Source of the DNA: Trebonia sp963785645
GTDB lineage: Bacteria > Actinomycetota > Actinomycetes > Streptosporangiales > Streptosporangiaceae
Direction: 5' to 3'
DNA: 64,000 bases
Assembly (NCBI GenBank): GCA_963785645.1
Contig: CAWAWG010000004.1
Coordinates: forward strand, 558,001-622,000
A model generated the notes under the pieces. It was not told where the DNA came from. It did no database searches and saw only the letters and a list, made by a program, of their open reading frames with translations. The translations under genes were made by a program, and so were the position numbers. Positions within the stretch are counted from its first letter, which is position 1. The number at the start of each line of letters is the position of its first letter. Of the stretch, positions 48,381 through 57,637 are shown one piece after another.

Positions 48381-49791
48381 ATGTCGGTTAGCGACGAACG
48401 TGACCAGTTTCCCGGCCCAATGCCGGGTCAAGGCAGCTCTGTGACTGCCACGATGCTCGTGGAAGACCGTCTGGTGCCGTCCGCCATGCTCCGGGCGGCG
48501 CAGCCTGCCGGCGCCGTTTTCGCCTTGGGCTGGGTCATGGCCGAGCTGTTCGACTCCCGACGGCAGGCGAGCGAGACGGAAAACCAGCCGCCGTTCGACC
48601 CGAACGCGCAACTTCCGCTCGTGACAGACCTGGCGGCGGATCCGAAGCTGGTGTTTCTCGCCGCTGAGCTAGCCGAGTACCTGCGTTGGTTCCCGAGCCT
48701 GGGTAAGCCGCTGAGGCCGGTCACCGTCCAGGCGAACAAGAAGAAGGCGGCGGTCGCGGCGGAGAACCTTGCCACGGCGGAGTCGGCCGACACGGTGCAG
48801 GCAGACAGCCCGGTGCAAGCGGGCAGCGCGGTGCAAGCGGGCAGCGCGGTGCAGGCAGACAGTACCGTGCAGGCGGCCGCTGCGGTGCGCGGGGCCGTCG
48901 TGCCTGCGGAGACCGCCGCCGCGGCGGCGCCGTTCTCTGAGACGGAGCTCCTTGACGCGGTGACAGGCCTGAACCAGGCCATCCTCGACGAGTTCGCCGA
49001 TGACCCGGAGCGGCTCAGCGCGTACCAGCTCGGCCTCTCGCTCAGCGACCTGGTGTGGCTTCCGCGCATCGCAGCGCCGGGCGAGCAGTCCCCGGCCAGC
49101 CAGGCCCAGCGGCCTGTTCGGCTTGTTCGCGCGATCGCGGCTGGCGATGCTGCACTCGTTGCTCAGCGGCGCGGGAACGCAACTCCCGTCCGGGACCGCC
49201 ACGATCGTGTCCAGGTCCCTCGATAACTGGGCGGACTGGATCGATGTCAACAGCGCGCGGATCAAGTCATCCGGCGCGGATACCTGGTCCGGGGAGGCGG
49301 AGGTCGTGCTGGATGCGCTGCGCGTCCAGGGCCGGGTCTGGCGGTCGGTGCTCATCGCTGATCCTCAAGTAGCCGTGCAGGCGAGCATGGGAGCCTGGGT
49401 GCAGGCCGGGTCATCCATCGCCCGGCTGGTCCAGAAGATCAGCGGGGTCATCCTGCGCCGGTTCTGGCCGATTGTGGTGATCGGTCTTGCGGTACTCGGC
49501 GGCCTGCTCTACCTGGTGATCTCGAAGCTCAGCGGCGCCAGCCAGGTGTGGGCGTCGCTTGTGACGGTAGCGGCGATAGTCGGCTCAGGGACCTGGGGCC
49601 TGGGCAGCGGGGTCTCCCAGGCGCTCGGCGGGATCGGGTACGAGATCTGGGCTGCCGCCAAGCTCGACGCCGCCGCGTGGGGCGTCACCTGGCTGCCGGC
49701 GCTCACGGCGACTACCGCCGAGCGGTTCCAGATGGAACGCCGCGGGGTTGCCATGCCGCAGATCAGGAAGAGCCTGGACGTCCAGGCCTGA
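48381..49791 (+). CDS. unknown protein with VQA repeats and C-terminal membrane helix (one frameshift)
   Basis: The first frame gives MSVSDERDQFPGPM, then GAVFALGWVMAELFDSR, a repeat linker (VQADS/VQAGS), and ETELLDAVTGLNQAILDEF. Near 49100-49130 the sense moves to a second frame: GLFGLFARSRLAMLHSLL and WIDVNSARIKSSGADTW, then a helix FWPIVVIGLAVLGGLLYLV near the end. The combined length is ~470 residues with one clear and one weaker membrane segment. A TAGTCT box eight bases before the ATG suggests a leaderless transcript. Function unknown. Confidence 0.6.
48795..48875 (+). repeat. 18-bp tandem repeats within coding sequence
   Basis: Four and a half units of 18 bases starting GTGCARGC encode VQADSP, VQAGSA, VQAGSA, VQADST, VQA. 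The second and third units are identical. They make an extended Ala/Gln/Ser linker in the host protein. Confidence 0.8.
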
Positions 49792-49898
49792 CTAACCCCG
49801 CCTGCTCTGAGTGCGTGCATGCGGCCACGGCTATGCTCGGTGCGCGTGAACCCGCGAGGCACGGGGAATTGTCTTGCTAGCGTGAAGGGGGGACGCCG

Positions 49899-50531
49899 AT
49901 GAGCGGCACGCGCAAGGTGGCAGCAGCCGGGGCGCCGATCAGGCTGCGGTCGTTTGATCCTGTTCGCGTCGCCGCCTTCGAGTACCAGGTCTGGGTGGGG
50001 TACTACCGGCGGCAGTGGCACCGAGTGCTGGCCTCCTCGGTCGGACTGGTCCGGGTCGGCTTCGGCATGGACTGGTTCAGGACCTTGTACGGCGCCTGGC
50101 TCGTCTTGCGGGCCAACCAGCTGTGGGCGCCGTACCCCGACAACGACGCTCCGCGGGCGCAGGCTTGCATGCTCCGGTTCTATACGATGGTCATGCTCGT
50201 CCACGGTGAGCCATCCAACCCGGCCAAGGCCGCCGAACTTGAGGTCGACTGGTGGCGTGTGCACCGGGAAGGCCAGCACCGGGACGGCTCGCACGCGGCC
50301 GATGCCGAACCGCCCGAGGAACTGGTGGAGTCACTGACCCGCCTGTACTGCCACCTCTACCGCGAGCCGGAGGCTGCGCTCCGGCCGGCCGCGGTTCACC
50401 GGGCCCGGGCGATGGACCTGTCGGATGAGTGGGTCCGTCAAGGCTGCCAGCCGGACAGCGGACTGCTTCCCCAGGAGCACGCGGCGCTGGTTCGCTGCTA
50501 CGCCGCCCTGCTCGCGGCGGTCCACCGCTGA
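49899..50531 (+). CDS. conserved actinomycete protein of unknown function
   Basis: 210 residues, rich in Trp and Arg. VAAFEYQVWVGYYRRQWHRVL, WFRTLYGAWLVLRANQLWAPYPDNDAPRAQ and LTRLYCHLYREPEAALRPAA are the striking segments. It looks soluble and helical. GGGGGGAC lies near the ATG. Domain not recognised. Same strand and spacing as the preceding membrane protein, possibly linked. Confidence 0.65.
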   Translation: MSGTRKVAAAGAPIRLRSFDPVRVAAFEYQVWVGYYRRQWHRVLASSVGLVRVGFGMDWFRTLYGAWLVLRANQLWAPYPDNDAPRAQACMLRFYTMVMLVHGEPSNPAKAAELEVDWWRVHREGQHRDGSHAADAEPPEELVESLTRLYCHLYREPEAALRPAAVHRARAMDLSDEWVRQGCQPDSGLLPQEHAALVRCYAALLAAVHR

Positions 50532-50583
50532 GGCAAGGTCAGCCGCTAAGGCAAGGTCGCCGGGCCGCTCGCGGCGCACGGCG

Positions 50584-51123
50584 CTAGTAGCCTCCCGGGT
50601 AACCGCCGTAGCCGGATTGACCGCCCCCGAGCCCGTAACCTCCGCTGCCCCCGTAGCCTCCGCCGGACCCGTAACCCCCGCCATAACCCTGCTGACCGCC
50701 GTGACCGTACTGCCCGGACCGGCTGTGGCCGTAGTATCCGCCACCGGAGCCGTACTGCCGGTCGGAAGAGCCGTACTGCGAGCCGGAACCGTAATCCGGC
50801 GAGGGATCGGTTGCCTGGGTGGCAGACTGGCCTGCCCCGGCCGGGGTGGAGCTGACCTTCGGGTGTTTGGGAGCGGGGGTACGCGACGTCCGCGCGGCGA
50901 CCGGAACCGCCGCGATGGTCACGGGCGAGCTCGCTGTGGTGGGCGCGACCGCGGCACCGTTCAGCGGCTTGCCGTGGCTTGGCATCACCGTCATCATGGC
51001 GGCTGCCGCGACAGCCGCAAGGCCGAGGAGGGTGACCGCCCCGGCCGTCATTCCGGTGCGAAAGCTGACTTCTTCGAGCCGGGCATTAATGGTGGCACGG
51101 ATGCCTAGCCCCGAGCGGGTCAT
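50584..51123 (-). CDS. single-pass membrane protein with Gly/Tyr/Ser-rich tail
   Basis: About 179 residues. A short cytoplasmic lead (RSGLGIRATINARLEEVSF) precedes one helix, TLLGLAAVAAAAMMTVM. A Pro/Ala/Thr linker follows, then a tail of ~60 residues in GYGSGG-type repeats with no fold. ATG 51123 is chosen; GTG 51141 is possible. The tail could mediate self-association or cell-wall contact. Confidence 0.6.
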   Translation of the reverse strand: MTRSGLGIRATINARLEEVSFRTGMTAGAVTLLGLAAVAAAAMMTVMPSHGKPLNGAAVAPTTASSPVTIAAVPVAARTSRTPAPKHPKVSSTPAGAGQSATQATDPSPDYGSGSQYGSSDRQYGSGGGYYGHSRSGQYGHGGQQGYGGGYGSGGGYGGSGGYGLGGGQSGYGGYPGGY

Positions 51124-51470
51124 TCGGTGAGCGCCGCGATTCACGAGACCGCACGATACCGATAAACAGCAGTCAATGCCAGGCATAATCCACAATTTCC
51201 GACGCCGCGTTCTGGCCTCTGGGGTGGGCCCGGCCGCCGTCCACCGGGCCGCGCTGATCGAGAGCTGATCGAGACGGTAACGAGGTTGGCCGCGACCGGG
51301 CGACATCGCCCTCGTCACATCGACGGGAGCGCCCCTCTGCCCGGCCGCGCCGCCCTCTCCGGCTCGGCTTAGTGACTGGTTGACCAGTTCGGGCAACACG
51401 CAGAACCCGGCTTCACGAGTTCATACTGCCCGGCTGGAACCTGGACGCGGACCGGTCCGCGGGCCGACGC

Positions 51471-51626
51471 CTACCAGTAGTGCCGGCGGCCGCCCACCGC
51501 GTGGCCGACCGAGCCGAGGAGCACCAGGATGAGGCCGACGACCAGCGCGATGATGCCGATCGTCCAGAGGATCGCGATCTTTGCGACGAAGCCGATGATT
51601 AGCAGGATAATGCCGAGGATGATCAT
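51471..51626 (-). CDS. DUF6131-type small membrane protein (51 aa)
   Basis: 51 residues, MIILGIILLIIGFVAKIAIL then WTIGIIALVVGLILVLLGSV, ending GGRRHYW. This matches the two-helix DUF6131 family common in actinomycetes. GGGAG lies upstream of the ATG. Function unknown. Confidence 0.8.
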   Translation of the reverse strand: MIILGIILLIIGFVAKIAILWTIGIIALVVGLILVLLGSVGHAVGGRRHYW

Positions 51627-51844
51627 TGAATCTCCCGTTCAGCAGGTAAGTCTCTAGCTCTGCCTCACTGCTCGCAAAAGGCGCTCTCAAACGCTGCGAG
51701 CGGATACAAATATCACGATCTGGCCCCAGTCGTCCGCGCGTCGTGATCAGGCCGACCCGGTCCCGCAAGCAGCACCCGGGAAGATAAAAGTGAGCGGTTC
51801 CCCTCGGGCGGGCATCATGCGGGCGTCCCAGCGTTATCAGGAAT

Positions 51845-52822
51845 ATGACGAACCTGATGCTGTCCTGGCAGCAGGCAACGCTACTGGCTCTCGGTTGCGG
51901 CGTCGCTGGTGTGGCACTCTTGTATGCCGCCCACGTGTCCCAAACGTGGCGGTGGGCGCTCTACGTCGGCCCGTTCCTGCGCGAGGCCGGGGTCGTGGTC
52001 GGGTTGTACGCGCTGTGGCAGCTGGCCGGTAACCTCGCGTCGGGCGGCTTCTCGCAGGCGGTCACGCACGCACAGCGGATCTGGAACTTCGAGCGGACGC
52101 TGCGGCTGCCCAGCGAACTAGACGTGCAGCGGTTGCTGCTCCCGCACCCGCTGCTCTCCGAAATCGCCAACATCTACTACGCGACGATGCACTTCGGGAT
52201 GCTGATCGCGATGCTGATCTGGCTGTTTGTCAGGCACCGCGACGGCTACCCGGCGGTGCGCAACGCGATGGCCGGGAGCACGGCGATCTGCCTGCTGATC
52301 TCTTTCGTACCGGTCGCTCCGCCGCGGCTGCTGCCGGGCTCTGGCGTCGTAGACCTGGCGGCCAGGTACGGCGAGTCCGTCTACGGCGCGGTCGGCCCGA
52401 CCGCGGGCGCGGACCAGTTGTCCGCCATGCCGTCGGTCCACGTCGCCTGGTCGATCCTGGTTGCCTGGGCCGTTATCACCCGCGCCCGCAGCGGCTGGCG
52501 CTGGCTGATCGTGCTCCACCCGGCCGTCACCGTCTTCGTGGTCGTCGCTACGGGCAACCATTTCTGGGCCGATGCCATCGTCGCGGCGTCGATCGACGCC
52601 GTGGTCATCTCGGCCCAGTCCCTGCTTACCCGCCGGCTTCGCCTGGCGCGTGTTCCGCGCCAGGCGGTTGAGCCCGCACCGCCGACGGCCTCGTCATCGG
52701 GCCGACGGTTATCCCGGCAGGTAGCGCAGACGAGGCGTGGACAAGTGGAAATAGCCAACAGAAGCCGGCTCATCCAGGAAAGTCAGATGGTCAGCTCGGA
52801 CTCGATCCGCTTCAGGTGGTGA
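51845..52822 (+). CDS. PAP2-superfamily membrane phosphatase/transferase
   Basis: About 325 residues with six likely helices. SAMPSVHVAWS carries the first catalytic His, and TGNHFWADAIVA the second His with its Asp. FVPVAPPRLLPG stands where the first motif falls. This layout is of the PAP2_3 (inositolphosphotransferase Aur1/Ipt1-like) group. It could remodel phospholipids or inositol lipids. The last 40 bases overlap the convergent Roadblock gene. Confidence 0.8.
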   Translation: MTNLMLSWQQATLLALGCGVAGVALLYAAHVSQTWRWALYVGPFLREAGVVVGLYALWQLAGNLASGGFSQAVTHAQRIWNFERTLRLPSELDVQRLLLPHPLLSEIANIYYATMHFGMLIAMLIWLFVRHRDGYPAVRNAMAGSTAICLLISFVPVAPPRLLPGSGVVDLAARYGESVYGAVGPTAGADQLSAMPSVHVAWSILVAWAVITRARSGWRWLIVLHPAVTVFVVVATGNHFWADAIVAASIDAVVISAQSLLTRRLRLARVPRQAVEPAPPTASSSGRRLSRQVAQTRRGQVEIANRSRLIQESQMVSSDSIRFRW

Positions 52823-53151
52823 CGGGCGAGTGCCAGGTTCGCCTTGTTCCGATCGAGCACGAGATAGAGGAACAGGTTGTGTGCCCCGTTTCGTCCCAGC
52901 AGTCGGATTATGTGATATTGCGTGGAAAGCGTGATGAGGATGTCCTCGACCGCTTCGTTGAGGCGGAGCGACTCCATCGTGCGCATCTTAGCCCGGACCA
53001 CTTCGCTGTTGCCGGCGGCGGCGAGGTCCAGGTCAAACCCCTTGCTGCCGCCGAGGGTCCCCAGGGCCATGCCGCTGTCCCAGTCGACGAGCGCCGCACC
53101 AGTCGCGCCGTCGATGGCCATCGCTTCCTTAAGGGCCGTTTCGATGTTCAT
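52783..53151 (-). CDS. Roadblock/LC7-domain protein
   Basis: 122 residues. GATGAALVDWDSGMALGTLG and a late HNLFLYLVLDRNKANLALARHHL show the beta-alpha-beta core of Roadblock/LC7 domains, which regulate small GTPases or polarity modules. It is divergent from a second Roadblock gene, with an AT-rich region between. Confidence 0.8.
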   Translation of the reverse strand: MNIETALKEAMAIDGATGAALVDWDSGMALGTLGGSKGFDLDLAAAGNSEVVRAKMRTMESLRLNEAVEDILITLSTQYHIIRLLGRNGAHNLFLYLVLDRNKANLALARHHLKRIESELTI

Positions 53152-53425
53152 TTACTGCTCCCTCTGATGTGCGGGTGGCTGCTGTGCCAAGGTCCCTCAC
53201 CTGAGGGTAACCATGTCTTCTTGATTTCAGAGTGAAAACCGTTATGTTAGCATAAATTGGGTAAAAGCACTTTTTCGTGCTGGTATGAACACGCAGAGTT
53301 CTCTTGTTGCTAAAGCGGAACGTAAACAGGTAGATTCGGTGAAATTTGTGCCAAATACAATTCTGTTATTGGCGATATTGATTGTTTAATACATAATTTT
53401 GACGGTTCTTGAGGGAAAGAGAGCC
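53152..53425. promoter_or_regulatory. AT-rich divergent promoter region between Roadblock genes
   Basis: A stretch of about 200 bases is far more AT-rich than the rest of the window. It contains TTATG-TTAG-CATAA (near 53245) and a small hairpin AGCAC-TTTTTC-GTGCT (near 53267). It faces the starts of both Roadblock genes. Such islands are typical silencing (Lsr2-like) or multi-factor promoter sites; this is inference. Confidence 0.5.
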
Positions 53426-53794
53426 ATGTTGACACTGCAGGAGTCACTCCGCCCCTTCCTGACGGTTGAGGGTGTCCGGACGGCGGCGCTAATCGATATC
53501 GCGACCGGCATGATCGTGCGGTCGGTCGGGAAGCCCGATCCGGAGCTTGCCGTGACGGCCGCCTGCGTGGCCGACGAGGCCAGGGCGGCACAGAGCGCGC
53601 TGGAAGTCGGCGGCCTAACGGACGACCTGGTTGAGATCGCCGCGGTCATGGGCAGCCGGCTTCACGTGTCCCGGTTCGTGCTGCGCTCGCCGGGCGAGGG
53701 GTTGCTCCTGTTCATCGAACTGGACCGGGGCAAGTCCAACGTCGGTCTCGCCTCTCTGCGGGTCGGCCAGCTCGCTCCGGCGGTGCTGGCGTAG
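53426..53794 (+). CDS. Roadblock/LC7-domain protein
   Basis: 122 residues. VEGVRTAALIDIATGMIVRSVG is the Roadblock central hairpin, and GEGLLLFIELDRGKSNVGLASLRV closes the fold. ATG 53426 follows AAAGAGAG, better than an upstream TTG. The stop is two bases before the next gene, so it is coupled to the DUF4388 protein. Confidence 0.8.
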   Translation: MLTLQESLRPFLTVEGVRTAALIDIATGMIVRSVGKPDPELAVTAACVADEARAAQSALEVGGLTDDLVEIAAVMGSRLHVSRFVLRSPGEGLLLFIELDRGKSNVGLASLRVGQLAPAVLA

Positions 53795-53796
53795 CG

Positions 53797-54576
53797 ATGG
53801 AGACCGACCTCGCGGACAGCAAGCTCGCCGGTGCGCTCAGGCAGTACGCCGCCGACCGGTTCTCGGGCGATCTGCAGGTGGCCGGCCAGCCCGGTGGAAC
53901 TATCTACCTCACAGACGGACGGGTCTGCGCCTGCGGGACCTCGGGTGCGCCGAGCCTGGAGGTCATCTTGCTCCGCTCGCGGAGGGTCTCGGAAAGCGAC
54001 TGGGACGCCGCGTTCACCGCAGCGGCCGTGAACGAGCGGCAGATGACGAATGAGCTGATCGGCCGCGCTCTGCTCGGGGCGGGCGAGATCGAGGCACTGC
54101 TGAGGATCGCACTCGCCGACGCCATGTTCGCGCTCGTCAGCGGGCAAGTTGACGGCTGGACCGAGACCCGCTCGGCTGACTTCCTGCTCCCGCTCACGCC
54201 AGCGGCAAGGTCGGGCTGGCTGCTGGCCGAGGCGACCCGGCGCGGGCAGGTGCTCGCGTCGTTTCCTGGACCCCTGGTGAGTGCCCAGGATCGCGTCGCC
54301 GCCGCGCCGCCATCGGTACGGGCAGGGCGCGTCGTCGGCCGGGGCCGGGAGGAGATCCTGGCCCTCGCCGATGGACGGCGTACCGCTCGCGACCTGGCGT
54401 TCGCCCTCGGTCGCGGGCTGTACGAGACGATGCTCCAACTGGCCCGGATGCGGGCCGACGACCTGGTGGTAATCAGCTCGCCCGCCCCCCGGCCAGAAGT
54501 GGAGGCGGGCCGCCGGGACCTCAGGGCGATCCGCATGCTGCGACCTCGCTCGGAAGGAAACACGATGCCTGAGTGA
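53797..54576 (+). CDS. DUF4388 (PATAN)-type protein
   Basis: 259 residues. The N-terminal ~110 residues match DUF4388/PATAN (ALRQYAADRFSGDLQVAG, IYLTDGRVCAC). In signalling proteins this domain often sits beside receiver or Roadblock partners. The C-terminal part (RTARDLAFALGRGLYETMLQLARMRADDLVV) looks like a winged helix. It lies between two Roadblock genes in one transcript. Confidence 0.75.
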   Translation: METDLADSKLAGALRQYAADRFSGDLQVAGQPGGTIYLTDGRVCACGTSGAPSLEVILLRSRRVSESDWDAAFTAAAVNERQMTNELIGRALLGAGEIEALLRIALADAMFALVSGQVDGWTETRSADFLLPLTPAARSGWLLAEATRRGQVLASFPGPLVSAQDRVAAAPPSVRAGRVVGRGREEILALADGRRTARDLAFALGRGLYETMLQLARMRADDLVVISSPAPRPEVEAGRRDLRAIRMLRPRSEGNTMPE

Positions 54577-54647
54577 ACCGATGACGGCGAGGTCAGTCCG
54601 TACGCGTGAAGAGTTAGGTCAAGATTCGCAAGGGGGGGAGAGGGCAA

Positions 54648-55037
54648 GTGGTCGAGGATGCCTTGCTCGCAGAGATGCGTGCGCTTCAGCAGAAGGTGCC
54701 CGGGATTACCGGTACGGCCCTGGCCAGCCGGGATGGCCTGATCGTCAGGGAAGACACCGGCGGCGTAAACCCGGATAATCTCGCCGCCCTGGCCGCCGCC
54801 TGGCTGGCGCTCTCGCAGCGCATGTCCAACGAGGTCGGTCAGGGCACGCTGCGCGAGGCCCTGACGAGGAGCAGCCGCGGGTCGGTGGCGATCTACGCGA
54901 TCGGCGCCCGGGCGGTCCTGGTCATCATGGGAGACGAGGGGCTGGACACCGTCAGGCTGCACCGCGAGTCGCGGGCCGCCCTGGACGCCATCGGAACGCT
55001 GATCGCCGACAGTTCACCCCATGCGAAGGCGCCTTAG
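54648..55037 (+). CDS. Roadblock/LC7-domain protein
   Basis: 129 residues. VPGITGTALASRDGLIVREDT, then a helix NLAALAAAWLALSQRMS, then SVAIYAIGARAVLVIMGDEG, are the classic Roadblock elements. GTG 54648 follows GGGGGGAGAGGG. Its stop overlaps the stop of the convergent DUF445 gene. Confidence 0.85.
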   Translation: MVEDALLAEMRALQQKVPGITGTALASRDGLIVREDTGGVNPDNLAALAAAWLALSQRMSNEVGQGTLREALTRSSRGSVAIYAIGARAVLVIMGDEGLDTVRLHRESRAALDAIGTLIADSSPHAKAP

Positions 55038-56398
55038 CCGAGCGCGAGAGCGATGGCATGCAGGGCCAGGCCAACGCCCGCGCCCACCACCGTCCCGTTG
55101 ATGCGGATGAACTGCAGGTCGCGTCCGAGCAGCAGTTCCAGCTGAGTGGACGTCTCCGTGGCGTCCCACCGCTGGATGGTGCCGGTGACCAGGCCGGCCA
55201 GCTCATCGTGGAACTGGTCGGCGAGCCGCCTCGCGCCCGACTCGACCACGCGGTCAAGGCTCTCCTGAAGGCGCGGGTCCGAGCCGAGCCGCCGGCCTGC
55301 CGCCGATAGCGCGCTCGCCAGCTGGCGGCGCAGCTCAGAGTCCGGGTCGGCCGCCTGGATGCGCAGCGTTTCCTTGGCGTTCTTCCACAGCCACGACGTC
55401 CAGTCGCGGAGCCCGGCGCTCGCCAGCAGGTCGCGCTTGAAGCTCTCGCCGCGCTCGCGCAGCTCTGGTGAGGTCTTAAGCCGTTCGGGGAGTCCCGAGA
55501 CCCAGTCCTTGAACTGCTGACGCGCCTCGTCGTCGGGATTAGCGGCCATGTCCGCTAGCCGCTCGCGCAGCCGGGCATACAGCCGGTCGAAGGCCTTGCC
55601 GTAAACGACGTCGGGCAGCCAGCGCGGCGCCTCCGACTCGAACCGCTCGCGAAGATCCTCATGATGAGACTCCAGATAGCGGTCGGCTGCCCCCACCAGG
55701 CTGTCGAACAGCACGTTGTGGTGGCCTCCGGCGATCATCACCCCCACGGCCCGTCCGGCCAGCGGTGCCACTTCGATGTTCGCCGCCGCCCGGGTCACCT
55801 CGGCGGTGAGCACGCTCTGCACATCCTCGTCCCGGAGGGTCCCGGCCAGCGTGACCACCACGTCCGCGGCGTGCCCGGCGAACCGCGAGGCGTTCTCCTC
55901 GTCCGCCAGCCACGCGGCCAGGCGGGGCGCTAGCCCCGCGGAGCGGATTCGCTCGGCGAGTACGTCGCCGTTCAGGAAGTTCTCCTGGACAAACTGCCCC
56001 AGGGTGGCCGCGAACTGGTCCTTGCGCTCGACGATTACCGCGGTATGCGGTATGGGCAGGCCAAGCGGATGGCGGAAGAGGGCCGTCACCGCGAACCAGT
56101 CCGCGATGCCGCCGACCATGGCCGCCTCGGCGCCGGCCTGGAGGTAGCCGAGCAGCGTCCCGTGGGCACCGGCCGCGGTCAAGCCTATGAACAGGGCCGT
56201 CACCGCCCCCAGGAGGGCCGTCGCCCGTCGGCGGGCGACGACCAGGCGGCGGGTCCGCACCTCCATCGACTCGCGCTTGACCCCCGATGCGGGTGAAGCG
56301 GACGTCGTCGCGGCAGGTTCCATCTGCGGCCCCCGGGTCACTCCGCGGCGCTCAACGATCCGCGGCCGCGTCAGGCGAGTAGTGCTCTCGTCGACCAA
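55034..56398 (-). CDS. DUF445-family membrane-anchored protein
   Basis: About 454 residues. VGGIADWFAVTALFRHPLGLPIPHTAVI and the final INGTVVGAGVGLALHAI are hallmarks of DUF445 (YjiN/YheB-like). The middle is a long helical region. A membrane segment lies at ~60-85. Start uncertain: MEPAATTS at 56323 is also reasonable. Function unknown in the family. Confidence 0.85.
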   Translation of the reverse strand: MVDESTTRLTRPRIVERRGVTRGPQMEPAATTSASPASGVKRESMEVRTRRLVVARRRATALLGAVTALFIGLTAAGAHGTLLGYLQAGAEAAMVGGIADWFAVTALFRHPLGLPIPHTAVIVERKDQFAATLGQFVQENFLNGDVLAERIRSAGLAPRLAAWLADEENASRFAGHAADVVVTLAGTLRDEDVQSVLTAEVTRAAANIEVAPLAGRAVGVMIAGGHHNVLFDSLVGAADRYLESHHEDLRERFESEAPRWLPDVVYGKAFDRLYARLRERLADMAANPDDEARQQFKDWVSGLPERLKTSPELRERGESFKRDLLASAGLRDWTSWLWKNAKETLRIQAADPDSELRRQLASALSAAGRRLGSDPRLQESLDRVVESGARRLADQFHDELAGLVTGTIQRWDATETSTQLELLLGRDLQFIRINGTVVGAGVGLALHAIALALG

Positions 56399-56491
56399 GC
56401 CTAAACGCCCGGGCCGGCCAACTCTGCGCCGACGGCACGCCGCTGGGGGATGCGGCGCGGGCCCCCTCGGCGTCCTTGTCGGCGACGGCTC

Positions 56492-57277
56492 TCAGGACGG
56501 CTCGTCAAACGGCACGGTCACGGTGATGCTGTCGGGGAACCAGCGGGCGCCGCTGGTGTGCTGCGGTGCGCCGCACACCGTCTGGAGATATCTCATCGGC
56601 GTCCCGAAGCCGTCGAGCGTGTCGTTGACCGGGAACCCGTAGCTGTCGCGGATGACGTAGGTGAGCGTGCCGACGTATCTCCCGTTTTTGAGGCTGCCGT
56701 TCCCGGTAACGCTCAGGCCCTGGGTGCCGCGGAACCCCCAGTAAAGATCGCTCTTCGTATCGCCGAATCTCACCGTCGGCAGTTGACCGGCGGAAAGCTT
56801 CACCTGCGGGTCGCCGGCGCGCAGCTGACGGGCCACGGCCGCCTGAACCTGCTCGTTCATCGTCTGGAACGCGCTGCTCGGGATGGCCAGCTTTGAGATC
56901 TGTGACCCCGCCGGATAGTTGATCGCCGTGCCCGTGCCCGTAAGGAAATGCCGCAGCAGCTGAGCGGCAGCGGGGAAACCAGCCACGGCGAACCCGTTTG
57001 CGATCTGGTTTCCGAGCAGCTTGTCCTGCGCGAGCTGAGCGCTGTCACAGGTAGCCGCACCGGCCTGCGCGTACGTGTCCTGACTTCCGTTAGCGGCAAC
57101 CGGGTGCACCCCCGCCACGGTGAATCCCGGCGCAGTCGAGACGCGGGTCACGGTGGGGCTAGCACGGGCCCCGGTGTCGGCGGGAGCCGCCGGAGACCCC
57201 GAACACGCGAGCACGGACAGCACCGGCAGCAGCATGGGCACCCAACGGGCGGCGACGCTGACGATCCGCTGCCTCAT
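56492..57277 (-). CDS. lipoprotein of unknown function
   Basis: About 261 residues. The signal MRQRIVSVAARWVPMLLPVL ends in lipobox LSVLAC. GGGGAGG lies upstream of the ATG at 57277. The mature part begins with an Ala/Thr linker; the later FRGTQGLSVTGNGSLKNGRY and VIRDSYGFPVNDTL look like beta-rich extracellular sequence. No domain recognised. Not clearly in an operon. Confidence 0.65.
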   Translation of the reverse strand: MRQRIVSVAARWVPMLLPVLSVLACSGSPAAPADTGARASPTVTRVSTAPGFTVAGVHPVAANGSQDTYAQAGAATCDSAQLAQDKLLGNQIANGFAVAGFPAAAQLLRHFLTGTGTAINYPAGSQISKLAIPSSAFQTMNEQVQAAVARQLRAGDPQVKLSAGQLPTVRFGDTKSDLYWGFRGTQGLSVTGNGSLKNGRYVGTLTYVIRDSYGFPVNDTLDGFGTPMRYLQTVCGAPQHTSGARWFPDSITVTVPFDEPS

Positions 57278-57397
57278 CGGCCTCCCCTGGCAAGTCGCAT
57301 GGCTTAAGTCTGCCAACCGCCGCCGGCCGACCCGTACCAGGGTCATGTTTCCCGGGCACAGCAAGCCGGGCCCGTTATGGATAAGAAAAACAGATAT

Positions 57398-57420
57398 CCC
57401 GAACGAGTCCGTGCTTCGCG
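57398..57420. repeat. 23-bp dispersed repeat, copy 2
   Basis: Identical to 33267-33289 over 23 bases and preceded by ATAT as in the partial form at 3802-3819. Lies in the intergenic region before the TrkA-N/RyR-like gene. Confidence 0.6.
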
Positions 57421-57637
57421 TCGCGGCGCCGCGTTTCTCCCGCCCCCGCCTCTCGCAAACGCGGCCAGTTGTCACTGAGGGCCATGGTCCTGAGGCTGGG
57501 CCGGCCATTCGTCGGCTCGACGCGGTTTCACTATTGCGTGTCTATCTGTTTTGGAGGCCGCCGAACCGGACATACAGCCAGCAATAGGTCACAAAACCCG
57601 CACTGCTCATGGTGTCGCGGCAAGAGAGGGACGGGCG

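Noticed and set aside
48795..48875. CRISPR array
   Set aside because: The repeats are contiguous 18-base coding units without spacers. No other repeat-spacer array was seen in the window.
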